DNA from: Lingula anatina | Taxonomy: Eukaryota > Brachiopoda > Lingulata > Lingulida > Lingulidae | Reading direction: 5' to 3' | Assembly: GCF_001039355.2 (NCBI RefSeq) | Contig: NW_019775842.1 | Span: forward strand, 122,720-186,719 | DNA length: 64,000 nt | In this document: positions 12,187 to 24,636 of the stretch, one piece after another | How the letters are laid out: every line of letters starts with the position of its first letter | Position numbering within the stretch: position 1 is the first letter of the stretch | Notes under the pieces: generated by a model | What the model was told of the DNA's origin: nothing | The model's database searches: none | Seen by the model: the letters and a program-made list of their open reading frames with translations, nothing else | Position numbers and translations under genes: made by a program

Positions 12187-12316
12187 CACTTCACTTACAA
12201 ACTATGTGACAGCCTGGCCTTTTGTAATCTTGTGAATATGCTGATAGGGTAAGTGTAAGCAGCAAAAAGACTGTTTTAAAAACATGTGTATAGTCTGATA
12301 TCCTGAAGGGTTGCAT
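9581..12316 (-). CDS. GPA2: Glycoprotein hormone alpha-2 (thyrostimulin alpha subunit), three coding exons
   Basis: On the - strand the exons are 12316-12199 (ATG to gtt t|gtaagt), 11861-11686 (acceptor cttttag-type |ca cag ata; donor gat|gtaagt) and 9673-9581 (acceptor ttattcag|ata; stop TGA). They join in phases 1 and 0 to give 128 residues. Residues 14-28 are hydrophobic (VFLLLTLTLSAYS), a signal-peptide core. Ten cysteines (36, 50, 60, 64, 90, 91, 105, 120, 122, 125) match the GPA2 pattern: KRPGCH (32-37), a 13-residue gap to C50, ACVGYC (59-64), adjacent C90-C91, VRCVG (103-107) and CSCSFC (120-125). GPA2 proteins share PGCH, ACxGxC, the CC pair and the CxCxxC end; the classical alpha subunit is less alike. 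It should dimerise with GPB5, encoded convergently about 6 kb away. No N-x-S/T sequon is seen. The 5' end could be longer, since an AG acceptor-like site lies just inside the start. A (GA)n tract occupies intron 1. Confidence 0.92.
10504..10754. repeat. 124-bp tandem duplication in GPA2 intron 2
   Basis: The unit starting around aaaccagtaggtaatacc at 10504 recurs at 10628 (period 124). The two units differ at about two positions (taggta/tacgta; gtgttg/gtgctg), so this is a recent tandem duplication. Confidence 0.92.
12139..12184. repeat. (GA)23 microsatellite in GPA2 intron 1
   Basis: Perfect GA run 15 bp downstream (in transcript order) of the exon-1 donor region. On the + strand it produces a spurious RE-repeat open frame. 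Confidence 0.97.
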
Positions 12317-15300
12317 GGCACAGTTGTAAAGGAATGATAACACACCAGATATGGTCTCTTTTCCTTTCTCCTGATCACTTTATGATATGAAGTTAGTCTC
12401 CTGAAAGAATTAAAGCAAATAATAACTAGGACAGTGCACAAAATAGTGTTATATCATGCTTAAAAGCTTAATCACCACTAATTTTAATAATGCACTATTC
12501 TTAAATTAAATATGGAAATTCAGAACACGTTACTAGCTTCAGGACTTCAGATTCATGGGAGTCTGAAGTCACACCTTAAAAATGCAAATGTGTGAAAAAC
12601 AAAAAATTAACAAAAATCCACATAACTTCAAGAAAAATGGTCCAATAAAGCTGTTGTTTTAGCTTAACATGAATTTAAGTACTATGAATCATATTGTTAT
12701 TTAATTAAAGCACAACTTTCCACTTACAGCAATACCAGTGTCTGTGTCAAAATAGACTTATTGGCAATTTTGGTGCATTATTACATTATATATGTTATCA
12801 ACATTGATTTCTAACAACATGAAACTGTTGATTAGGACATGTAACTATCACAGGGATTCAGGCCCATAGGACTTCAAACTCACACCTTGAAAAAGATAGG
12901 TGTGAAAAATGAAAAAAAAAAAAAAAGTTGACTAGGCTAGTTTTCCAAATTGAACAAAGTATACATGTATAAGTCCAAAGAAGCATTCTTATAAATTTGA
13001 GGATAATAATCAACATGGTTAACCTTTTATGGTGTTTATAGTGGTAGTGCACAAAAAAAGGTTTTTGTCAATTTTGATACAATATAGTACCTAATGCTTT
13101 TAAACAGCATAATCACCACATATTGTGTACATAAGCACTGTGTTTGTACATAAAAGGAGTTTTCAGTGCCAAAAAACATATTTATACATTCCAACTAAGG
13201 GCCCATTTGATGCTCAATAAGCCATGGCCACAAAAGTGACAAACAACAAAACATGTTCCTGCAATATGTGACAGTGATGTATTTTATGGTAGCATGCTAT
13301 ACTTTTTCATTAATATGCTTTATGACAAAACTAGTGGACCATACCTCGGATTCTACACTTAATGTAATTACATGCCACGCATTACAAAACAATTTTCTTA
13401 CATCTGCTAACATTAGGTAACAAGAAAAAAAAAAACTAACCTGAGAATAAACGTCTAGTCTACCCATGTTTTTAGTAAATGAAGGTAGATTTAGTCCAAT
13501 CTTTCAAATGTTCAAGATCTGCGTAAAAAAACCAATGTTACAAAAATTCCAAGAACATAATATATCCAACTGTTTACTTTAGTGACATGAAAAATTATTA
13601 GTTCATGTTGCAAACTTCATAGAGAAAATGTGTTTTGAAGCTAGGCACAATTTAGTTTTACCTATATTACCCTTAGGGCTCATTCCCATTGAAACTACTG
13701 GTTTAGGTAGATCAAACCAACTCCGCAGAGACTATTGCTGCATGCAATCAGTTTAACAGAAAAACCCTCCTCTTCTTCTTTCCAACATAGTCATATAATC
13801 ACCAGCTTTTCTGTTTTACTTAACATCAGGAGGAGGTGTGTAAATCGGTTAAGTTAGGTGGCTCAATCTATGTAGACTGATAGTTTTAATGGGATTAAAC
13901 AGCATTAAACAGTATCAATTAATCCTCTACAACTAATGCCTGTCTTTTTTAAAACAGCAAAAACAATCATATATTATGTAAGCATTTTATACTAAACTAA
14001 ACTATTGAGCCAGTTCTTGCTTCATAATATTCCTTTTTGGCACTTACCAGTTTTCATAATCTCACACGTCTTATATTGAAAGGGCTTCCATTATGAATGA
14101 CAACTTCCAATACTATGCAATAAGCCTATGGCGTGCAATTACTTTATCCAGCACACCCTTAACTGTGGAGTACTATAGCTGGAGTGATCCTACAAATACG
14201 TCAACCTGGAATTCACCTATCCAGAAACAGTAGGTTTCCTGAAGTTCTATCTCAGAGGTTTAGGAACGGATTTATTCCAAAGCTCTACAAGCTCAAATGG
14301 GATTACATACCACATACTACTGGGCTATTAAGGTAATTTGGGTCAAACTAATGATAATAAAGAAGATTATGTACACGGCTGGGTTGAAAAAAAAAATGCA
14401 CCAAGTGTAGTGTCTGCAGGGAGCAGGGCAAATACCATTGGAAGTCAGCTAACACATTTCACATTGTTTTATTGCCTTTAAAATATTTGACAAGAATTTT
14501 TGTCAAATATCATGCATACAACTGAAACACAGGATAATGTACCAGAAGAGAGAGGCATACACGCTTGTCAAACTGTTAGATGGTTAAAACATATGGTTAA
14601 CTTAAAAAACAGCAAAGGAAGTAGGCTGTAAAACCAGTGGCATGTGACAGATACTAGTATTATTGGAACTCCCTGTCAGATGGCAATTTCTGAATGCCAC
14701 TTGTGGAGGAACTTTTTTCTTCATCTAAATTAATAGACTGTTATCAAGTATCAGTACCAGTAGCAGTGAGAGATTACCATTTGGGTAATAATGTTAATGA
14801 CAAATATAGATAACTGCAGATGAAAATGTACTTACCAACAGAAAAAAATCCTAAATCCAAAAACTATTAAGCTAAGTAGTCCCTTGACTCCAACTACACT
14901 GTATAAGGAGAAAACACAATGTTCTGTATGGGTTGCAGTTAACACAAGTGAATTTATATAGGCCCTTCCTGATAAATATTTTGACAGTCATACAGGCCCA
15001 CCCAGACTCCACCATATATATATATACTGGTACAGCAGTTGTCGGACTTAACTTGCAACGGAAGTGAAGCCTACCTCATTTCTATCATTGTTTTACCATT
15101 ATGGTACCCGCCTGGAGCCCAGACAGATTAGAGGTTTTATTAATCTTCTTATTGACATTTACCACCATGCTTAGATACGCATGGATTCTAATTGCTGAAA
15201 ATTTATTATCCTAATATTTGTACAGTGAAACATGCTGTATTATTTATAAATCCGAGTAATCCTAAGGTGAAATGTTACTGCCCTTACATCAGGCATGGCC

Positions 15301-15611
15301 AAACATTCCTATTTGGGGTTCAGCAGGCAAACCCTGTTCCAACACACCAACCATGCATGCAAACAAATGTCTTAATGCCAGGTGGGATTTCATTAAAACA
15401 TTAAACAGCTTGCCAAAGTGTCATATAAGTCAAGGGAGAAATCGTTTTTTTTTATGTAACTACTGAAAATGTACATTTCTGAAGGCTACAGCAAGCTAGA
15501 CATTTCTTAACAGCGGAAACATTACATGATTTGTTTCCTTTTGGAGAATTAGAGTGGGTGTTTATTAAATCTACAACAGAAATGAGTAAAAGTTATATAG
15601 CTTTTTGGAGA
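12317..15611. other. Intergenic DNA upstream of GPA2
   Basis: No coding exon recognised. It holds two diverged copies of a short dispersed repeat (about 12541-12610 and 12868-12925, sharing 'gacttcaaactcacacctt' and 'gtgtgaaaaatgaaaaa'-like strings) and an AT dinucleotide run near 15014. Any 5' UTR exon or promoter of GPA2 would lie here but cannot be placed. Confidence 0.4.
13680..13898. mobile_element. Probable degenerate fold-back element
   Basis: The left arm (cattcccattgaaactac...) and the right arm (tagttttaatgggatt) are imperfect inverted copies of about 35-40 bp, with ggtagatcaaacc/ggctcaatctatgtag also pairing. The ends resemble the 'cattcccacagat' family at 43934-44150. Older and more diverged than the other copies. 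Confidence 0.4.
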
Positions 15612-17010
15612 CAATAAGTGAATGATGAAGTGAGGGGTTAAAGTCCCCTCTGGAGAATGTTTGGCAGCTCACACCAAGAAGATGAAAATTAAAAAAAAAA
15701 TAAAAAAAAACTTAAAGCCAAGCAGAAATGCATGCAGCATATGGCACTTCTATTCATTCCTTTTAAAAAGTACAACCACAACAATGAGTTTATAAGGAAA
15801 CAAGCTCCCAAGAGAATTTTCATCTTCTAAGGATACCACACCATGATTTGCCTAACTTGTTGGCAGAATAAATGTTCTCCAGAGAAGTGGAGAGAAAAAT
15901 TGCAAAGTTAAGAAGGGTCTCTGTAGATAATAACTGAAATTGTGTTAATCATTTAATACAAAGAACTTGTTTCTTTATTATTATGAACCAATCTAGCCCT
16001 TATATACCACAAAAAGGTTGTTACACACATTATCCATATGGCCATATGGTTCAATGGTTATTTCAATCAACTACACGGGGCACACCACCTTTGCTGAAAG
16101 CAAATCATGTTGTTAGATATTGAAAATGACATTAAAGAGCTCTTTGGGACATACAAAATCCTGAAAATCCAATTCAATCTAGAGGATTCTAAGAAGTCAT
16201 GGAAACCATCAGGGTGAAGATAGCTAATCAAATAAACAATTACAAGCATTTTACAAGCTTGCCATTCAAGGCTGTTAAAGGGCTAAATAAAGATTCATTG
16301 TAATTAAATATTGGATTTATGGGAACATAACAGCATTGGACAAATGGTAATTCAACATTTTAAGGGTTATGGATATTCAACAGACCTTGACGGAAAAAAG
16401 CTTTTTTCATAGGAATAAAAAATGTTTGACGCACTGAAGTTTAGAGTGCAGGAATAGCAAAAGCCATTAATTTTCTCCTTCATCACTGCTATTGGGATAA
16501 AGATGAGAGACTGCCAAATGTCTACCATAACTGTTTCAATTAGCTGTAACTATTTGAATTTCCCCAGCTCTCTTTGGTGGGCTCACAATATGACCATAAA
16601 AATGAATAAATAAAGAAATGAATATTTTTTGTTAAATCACACTACATGAGAGAAGTACATGGGCATGTATGCTTTAATCAGCACCTGACTTTAATTAGAC
16701 AAAAAAGATTTACAATTTGAATCTTATAATTAAAATATATACATAATGAACATTCTCAGCGATTTCAGTCACTTTTGAGAAGGCCTGTCTCTAGCAAATA
16801 CAGAAGCACACAATACCTTTTTTCACCTCCAGCTTTTACACGTCATGCAAACACAGCAAATACATCTGTTTATATAATTGTGTTACCAAAATGAATCACC
16901 TGCCACCTTACCAAATGTATCAAGTGATGATGTATGGAAAAATTCTATCAAAATCAATGTTTATATGTAAGTCATGAATACTAAACTTTCAAGAGCAAAT
17001 AGTCTTAGGG

Positions 17011-17085
17011 GCCTCCCCACGCAGCGTCTCTGCAGGGGCACAGTAATTAAATCTCGACTCCATCTGACCAGACGCGTGGGGAGGC
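17011..17085. repeat. Inverted repeat with 12-bp GC-rich arms
   Basis: gcctccccacgc (17011-17022) pairs perfectly with gcgtggggaggc (17074-17085) around a 51-bp loop. The second-haplotype copy lies at about 28111-28186. Likely a small fold-back element; the surrounding open frames are incidental. Confidence 0.75.
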
Positions 17086-17778
17086 GTGTAAGAGGTGGAG
17101 AGACCATCATAGGATTAAGCAGTCTTCCTTTCATGTAGGGTCTGCCATATTTGAGCCATGGACCAGTTGATACTCAGATCTTGTATTCTGAATGGCCCCA
17201 TAGGTTTATTCTATGACAATGTTTGATGCTTATGCATAGAACAGTTTTTTACATGCAGTTTCATATCACACAAACTAAAAGATCTACAAAGAAATTAAAA
17301 GTTCTGCTCAATATCTATGAACTGTTCACCTTAGCCTGAACAGGTAATTCAGTTGTGACCAAGCCTGTCAGAGTGAACAAAAAGAACAGTCAACAAGTAA
17401 ATCTAACACGTGGATCTATCATAAATGAAAACTTTTTAACACTCAATATGTATTACAGTTTGCATTCAACATACTGTAGAACTTCTAAAAAAATTAGATC
17501 ACAAAAATTAGATTAAGGTAACTATAAGCTAAAGATCAAAATCTTAGGATTGTCAGCCAAACGACAATTAGCAAAGAAAGCAAACTAAAATTGGTTTTGA
17601 ATACTTAAAGTCTTTTCATTAATGCTATTTGACAATGACACCTTTTTCACTTATGTTGTCATTTAGCAAATGCCAAATGCATTTAACATATAATGTTTTC
17701 AGATCTTTTTCCTCGTCACCAAAATTTTGTTCCCATTTCTGGTTATTATAAGACTACATTCACATCTACACACACATA

Positions 17779-17962
17779 CTAGCTGGGTTGGTCCAACTCT
17801 GCTTAGAATTCTCACTCCAGTGCAATCAGTGGAACCAGCTTAATTGTCTGACAAGCTTCCTCGAGCAGCTAGCGGCTAATTAGCTATTGTGTGCTGATTA
17901 AGCTGGTTCCACTGATTGCACTTTAGTGAGAATCCCCTGTAGAGTTGCACTGGTCTAGCTAG
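17779..17962. mobile_element. 184-bp fold-back element (family A)
   Basis: Long inverted arms: attctcact-ccagtgcaatc with the following ggaaccagcttaat segment pairs with attaagctggttcc and the following ctgattgcactttagtgagaat segment. The outer ends ctagctgggttggtcc/...ctagctag also pair. The central loop is about 50 bp (gacaagcttcctcgagcagc...). Relatives lie at 22538-22721 and, in the second 11-kb copy, at 28872-29055 and 33672-33841. The structure is that of a MITE; the superfamily cannot be assigned. Confidence 0.8.
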
Positions 17963-18311
17963 TGAGACGTGTAAATCTGAATATAAGCCCCTCACCTCCA
18001 GCCAGGCCCTCACATGTCAACGTTTCTTTATAAATAATGATGTCAAAGTGTTTAAAACAATATGTCATACTTCTAAGTCATGCAATGGTAATCAGTACAG
18101 TAAACAGACTTCTTTAGATACCAAAAAAAGTGCCCTTATGCCTTAAAAGTGCATTAACTACCAGATCACTACAAATAAAAGCACGCTACATGTACACTAA
18201 AATAGTACATTTTACAGACCTTTTCAATCTGCCCTGTCTCTGTCCTTTGCACCCATTTACTGTGTCTGGGAGCTTAGCTATGTTTCTGTGGCAATACCCT
18301 GACACAGAAAT

Positions 18312-18533
18312 AGGAACCATTTCCACAGATATTTGAATCGATCTATCTCCACGGGGAGTCTCACTAAATTGCTATCTGCTCATGGTGAGGCCGAGCATGC
18401 AAGAAAGTTAATTACTCCCCTATCTGATTCGGTAAGCGTGACAAACATTTAAGCCTCTTAAGCTGATAGCAATTTAGCGTGCACCCCCAGGGAGTTAGGT
18501 CGATCCAGATGGATCAATCTAGGCATGGGCACC
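18312..18533. mobile_element. Fold-back element (family B), interior orientation 1
   Basis: The inverted ends contain ggggagtctcactaaattgc (left) and gcaatttagcgtg...ccccc (right). The interior reads gccgagcatgcaag ... catttaagcctcttaagctg left to right. The second-haplotype copy is at 29403-29624. The relative at 43934-44150 has similar ends in the same orientation but an inverted interior. Confidence 0.8.
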
Positions 18534-20350
18534 CAGTCATACACTCCAAACTCAGAGCCACCTGTTCTAAAACTAAGAGTTGAAAAATAATGTGCTCATG
18601 GTAACAATTTTTCTAAAGCAGTGATACCCAGACAATCCTGTGGCTAATAACTCGATTGACACATCTCTATATTTCCTGAAATGCTTCTGGAAAATAACAA
18701 ACAAGCAGACTGTTATTCACATGTCTATCATATAGGTTAACTGAGTACGTAGGTTGGAATTATCAGAGGATTAGACTTGAAATGGCCATAATTTCTCTTT
18801 TTTTGTTTTCCAGTGGGGCACCTCACATGCTTTTAGCTATGTATATTGCTAAATGCATTCAGGAATGAGGAAATACACACTATTTATGTGTTGTTTACTT
18901 CAGATACTGAGTACATTTAACTGACTCATGGTCAAACATATCCAGAAGGGATTTTGTTATCCTTCATAATTTACCAGAGCCCCTCTCCCCTAACCCATAT
19001 CTTTGATTTCTAAGTCATAGTACAACTGTGATTGATAGTACTACTGTGAATTGAATGTATTTCCACAACTTAAGACCCAACTGAATGTTGAGTCTTTTAA
19101 TTAGCTTCAACTTTTTTAGGACATCTTGGTCACACACCATACCCAGGACAATGACTCTACTGATTAATCTTTCAATCCTCCTTAAATCCAAGTTAATTTA
19201 GACACTATTGATCACTATTGGATATAACAAACATTAGATTACAAAACTGAAGTTATTCGTAAGAGAATAATTACTGACTTTTCTTTGCCACATGCCAAAT
19301 TTTCCTACTCGTAATAACTTATTATTGCTGGAAACTTCAACTTTAAGTACAAGTTCAAGTCTCAAATCCAGCTTATTTATATATATTAAGTAATATATTA
19401 ATAATATCAGTAACACCAATTTGGATATCAGGTAAATGTATTTCTGATATTCTGATGATAATTTCAACTACTTTGGTGTATGAAATTTCAGTTATTTTTG
19501 TCTGTGAGCATCAGAGGAGATGGGAAGTTCACCTCAGTTAAAAAACCCAAAGAATGGCAAGAGACCAGAAATGAAGCACTCAAACATTATATGTTACCAA
19601 CGAGGGGGGGGTGAGGGGTGGGGTGGGGTGGGGGGCATAGAAAAGAAGGTCAAGAAAGATCGGAATATTATGTATCAAGTGCAAAGTTATAAATCAATAC
19701 AATAGCTTCTTTCTTCAAACTTACTTTGCCACTGCAAAGAAAAACCAGCCATGTCATGTTATTTTGAACCATAATTGTATTCATGTTAACATGTTTATAT
19801 TCAAACATATCATGTCAAAAGTTTTAAAAAACATTTATTTGAGACTTACTTGAAACACGAATTTGCCCTTTATGCTTGTTCTGATTGGGCATCATGATTG
19901 GTCAAGACCGTGAGAGGCGATAGTGACTTAGACTCTGTAATTCCAGGTGAGCACCAAAAGTACTGCTTATTTTCTATTTTTTTCTATTTAATGAGTTTAA
20001 ACAGCCCAGCTTCAATAGTAATTAGTAAAAATAATAATAAAAAAAAACTAACATATTTGATTGAATTTTCTGTGGAAGTGCCAAAGTAAATTTGCAGAAA
20101 GAAACTATTGTACTGATTCCTCACTTATTGTCTTAGAGAAGACAACTGATATCTTTTAACAACAGAACTGATTGTGTTAGAGAAGACATTGGGTGAGATT
20201 TTATCATTTAATTACCATTGTCCAATAATTTAATTGAATGAGTGATCTTAGTCCTCTTATAGAATTGAAATCGACAATAAATACATAAAAATCAAAATTT
20301 GGAACATATGTGCTAAAATTCAACAATAAACCGACATTGCAGTCTTGCCA

Positions 20351-20479
20351 TGAGACCTTTCACTAGGTAATGACATTGATGAACTGGTCACCCCATTTAG
20401 GCACTGGGGATGATGCTTAGCCATATGAAAATAAACAGGTGACCAGTCCATCCCGTTCTTTACCTAATGAAAGGTCTCA
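20351..20479. mobile_element. 129-bp fold-back element (family C)
   Basis: tgagacctttcactaggtaa at the left pairs with ttacctaatgaaaggtctca at the right; gaactggtcacc and ggtgaccagtcc pair inside. The second-haplotype copy is at 31489-31617, where the left arm has changed to tgagacctaatactaggtaa. Confidence 0.8.
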
Positions 20480-22537
20480 GTGTGAGACAGCGATGTAGTT
20501 TTGTTACTGAATTTTACCATGTACCTGCAAGTTCCAGAACATGATTTTATATATGTATTCTTCACTGTCCATTATGCTGACCTAATTTCAAATAAATCAA
20601 AAATACTGTTTTGGAGTTATGGAGTGAACAATACAGCTTCATAAATAAATAATAAAAAGCCCCATGCCATAACTTTTACATAGGTACATATGGAGTGAGA
20701 GAATATATGCCCTGTAGCATACATAAATTATTAGTACCAGTTTCTTGCACAACACAAAATCCAAACTTAAAAAAAAAACACACTTGAACTTAATCTCTCA
20801 GGCAGCAGAAAAAAAAGCTTTAAGGAAACTTTTAAAGATGATCAGAATACCTATTTTTCTGTGAACACTTATAGTGTCTGTACATAAAAACTTATACAGA
20901 CAATGCAATGTCTTGCAATGAATGTTAAAGATGATTTCCACATTCTTAGAATGTGCCCATACATAATGCATCTACAGATAAACAGATGGATAGTCACCTG
21001 GAAACCAATCATCTTCTGAAAACCCTGATTCCACTTGATCCACTACCCACACTTTTTCTGTTGAATGTATGTATACACATTTTCTTGCATATGGGACCTT
21101 TCCACTCTTAAAATAATATATCAGTGTTACAGTGGAAGCAGTAATGATCTATGACAACACGTCAGAGGATTTTCCATGCACTCTCACTAGGATACATTGT
21201 GAAACTAGTAAAACCCAATTTCATGGTAGTGGTACCCAGATTATTTAATTTTCTTTAATAAATTCTACAAAGTTAATGTATATAAACTCTAAGATGAATA
21301 TTTTCAATTGACCTTAATACATCTAAGAGGGTTAGTAATACATCTAAACTTAGACAGGAATGAAATAGTAATATATCATTAGTATATAATTGACAACTTT
21401 TAGTTAATCATATTGGTAGTTTATGTCGTATGTTAAGTCAGTATACATTGGAACTTTTCATACTCATAATAACACATCTTTTCTTAAAAGGTCATGTTTT
21501 TAGTTATTTTGCATCATTCGCTGATTTTTCCACTTGCTTAGCTGACCTTTTTAAGAATTTGATGTGTCATCTTTTGACTTGATTTTTTACATAATACTTT
21601 ATAAATTACGATGAATGGTGTTTTTAAGTCAGGGGAACAGACATACTGAAAGTAATGTCAAATGCACTTCACATTTACTCAGACTTTAGGCTTAATTGTT
21701 CTATCTCCCTGTTTGTTCATTTTCAGTTTTTCATAAAATCATATATAAAAAGGTCAATGTTTATCTCAATAGTAGACACCCCCTGCTATATGCAATGAGC
21801 AAAATGTATCTGTAGTGAACTTGCTTCAGTCTTAAACATACAGAAAAGATATCAAATGACCAGCCAAAATGCTGCTTTATAGCTGCATCTTCATTTTTCA
21901 TAAACCTTCACAAAATCTGAATATATTTACCTTGATCTAGAATTCTGTGTAAGCATTGTTTGAAAAAAACACATTCGCAGGAAGAAATGCATGATTAAAA
22001 CCGATTTGATTTTGACAAAAAAGGTATGCCAACACACATGATGTATAAAGAAATGCTTATACAAGACCTGTGACTGAAACCATATTGTTTTTGAAAATAA
22101 ATAAAATTATGCATTTTTCACGTGGAAAATTTGCATTATGTATGGCCAAATTCTAAGAATGTGGAAATCACCTTTAACAGTCATTGCAAGACACTGTTTT
22201 TAAATAAATGTGTGACATTCATTCTTGGACAACAGTCCTTGAAATGAATGTGCTAATGAGAATTCTCAAAAAGGTCTGCAATTGTGATAATTGTTATGAT
22301 CAAAAACATATTACAATCAGCTTAAAACGTGGCTGTCAACGTTTCTTGGCGCCATAAAAGACTAGAACACGTGTACGAGTCCATGTGAGGTGGTGTTCAC
22401 TTTTCAGCCATAAGGGTGAATATGCACCAGGAATGTGGTCCAAGAAAGCAGTGCAAAAGTGACCCTCAAAACATGGTGAATCCATACTGTTGTGTGATAG
22501 GCTACAAAAACAACCAAAAACAAAATCACACATTATA

Positions 22538-22721
22538 CTAGCTGGGTTGATCCAACTCTATGGGGATTCTTGCTAAAATGCAATCTGTGGAATCAGCTTA
22601 ATTGTCTGACAAGCCTCCTAGAGCAGCTAGTGGATAATTAGCTATTGTGTGCTGATGAAGCTGATTCCACTGATTGTACTTTAGTAAGAATCCTCCACAT
22701 AATTGGACCAACCCAGCCAGT
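22538..22721. mobile_element. Fold-back element (family A), second member
   Basis: Same plan and about the same length as 17779-17962 (ctagctgggttgatccaact ... ggaccaacccagccagta), with roughly 85% similarity by eye. It lies directly upstream of a poly-G TIR element. Confidence 0.75.
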
Positions 22722-22775
22722 ACAATGTGTGAATTTGAACGTGTCCTTTGACTCAACTTTCATCCTGTTTAACAG

Positions 22776-22979
22776 CAGGCCTGTAGCCAGGGAGAGTTGG
22801 GAGGGGGGGGGGGGGGTTTCGAATNNNNNNNNNNNNNNNNGGGTCGAATGAACCATCCTTTTTGCTCAGAAAAGGTTCCCTTTGGGTTTAATTTTATCTC
22901 AGTACATGAAGGTTTCATGGTAAAAGGTCCACTTTTTCAGAAAAAGAATCCCCTTTTGAAATTGCTGGTTAAGGGCCTG
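22776..22979. mobile_element. 'GTAGCCA' TIR element with poly-G tract and gap
   Basis: The left end caggcctgtagcca and right end tggttaagggcctg form inverted termini, flanked by a perfect 5-bp direct repeat (aacag). A G tract at 22804-22816 is followed by ttcgaat and a 16-N gap (22825-22840). Homologous elements: 7044-7220 and 33899-34271. Confidence 0.7.
22825..22840. other. Assembly gap, 16 N
   Basis: N run directly after a poly-G tract. The second 11-kb copy has a 170-N gap at the same place (33963-34132), as expected for a sequence-dependent failure. Confidence 1.
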
Positions 22980-23217
22980 AACAGCTCACCATCCGAATAT
23001 TACTGAGGCAAAATAAAGGTAAAGAGGATTGTAAATTATCCTGTGACAATATTGATAAAATTCCTGCAAAAATGGATGAAATTTTTGGGGGGTTCGAAAC
23101 ATTATAAAGGCCCTACATTTGGACAAGTAGCTCCTTCCAGTTTGTTTAACAGGGCACCCCCCCCCCAAAAAAAAAAAATAATAAAAATAAATAAAAATAA
23201 GCATAAAAACCTCAGAG

Positions 23218-23585
23218 CATTTATCATCAATTTAGCATCTTTCTATTTTGAGGCAAATAGCAATTGGGTGTACATGTGACTCCATCCCTGCCTGGATAAG
23301 ATCTTATTTCAAAAATTGGCATTGTTGATGGCCAGTATGTGTATGGGATTCCATCCCATGCCATCATTTTGTTTTAAATGTTTTTTTTATAAAGTTATGA
23401 GTCCCTAATTACAGATTTTCATTAAACAAAGGCATTATTTTGCTTTATTGATGATATAATCTGAACAAAGGCTTTTAAAAAAATCACTGACAGAGTTCTA
23501 AAGTCATAAAAATGACACTGGGGCATTTTTTATGGGTGTTCAGGTAAAGGAGAAATGTGAGAAACCGATTTTGCAATTTTTATCC
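23218..23585. repeat. Dispersed repeat (copy inverted at 41100-41495)
   Basis: This segment, from tttatcatcaattt through gatgatataatctgaac to gtaaaggagaaatgtgagaaac, is recognisable in reverse complement at 41100-41495 with clear divergence. The other haplotype copy is at about 34499-34865. Class unknown. Confidence 0.6.
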
Positions 23586-24636
23586 CAAAACCACAATAAC
23601 GAAGTCATCGGTATGATAACATTTGTGTAAATGCTGTGGAATTAAGTCATTGGGCATTAAAGATATACATTATCTGATATCCAAGAAATTGGATGTATGG
23701 CGGTAATTAAGGTGCTTTTTGCTAACCCTGACAGTACCCTTATTAATGTGAACATCCTGAAAATTAACTGGCACAGGGCCCATGGGAGTTGAAGCCCACA
23801 TCCCTTGAAAGAACCAGTGAAAATGAAAAATTAAAAAAAAACAAACAACAACAACTGTATAATAGAACTGACCTCTATTTCAGTGTCATTAATCACTCCA
23901 GTTAGTTAAGGAACAATAAGTCACCCAGTTTTCCATTTTTTGTGCTACCTGTGGAAAGTGCATGGCAACATATCAGATGCAGGTGAAGGCTGTATGAAGA
24001 GACACACTGTGTCTGTACATAACAGGCAACAAGACTAAAAATTAAAGTCAATTTTTTTATTTATAACCCAATACTTTAAAACTCTAGCAATTAATTGTTT
24101 TGGTTCTTGAATTATCATTACTTTTATCTTATTGTCAATCTGTAGACTTTTTAATAGCCCATCTTTGAAATCCATCCTCATTTGTCATGTTTTCATTTTT
24201 GCGGTGCTTTAACTGAAAAATATACTGGATCAAAATGCATTCAGAAGCCCATCTGACCACATGTAGGGAGGCCACCAGAACAGGTTAAATGAAAACACCT
24301 GTTAACAGAAATAATGTGTCAAGGAACCAGATAGGAATTACCATTCCACATATATCAAAAATATGACAAAATAGAAGCCAGAATAGAACTGATCAGTTGC
24401 TTAGTTGTCCTAATTTTGCAGGTCATTTTTATAGTACTAACAAGAGAAGATATTGGTTTGCTGATTTGTGTCTGACTCAATTTACACTTATTTTTTTCTC
24501 TAAACAAGATGTTATGCATGTAAAAATCTTTGTAAGCAAACCACAGGAGAAGTTTGGCAGTGGGTTTTTTAACACTGTTTCTAACTTCTAAACAGGGCAA
24601 GTATGTAACTCTAACACCAAACACAATCCAGTGATT

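Noticed and set aside
16067-16249. 60-codon - strand frame identical in the second 11-kb copy
   Set aside because: Its conservation is explained by the whole block being duplicated or allelic, not by selection on this frame.
22336-22533. Cysteine-rich - strand frame next to a fold-back element
   Set aside because: Considered as a zinc-finger or THAP-like fragment; cysteine spacing fits no domain I recognise.
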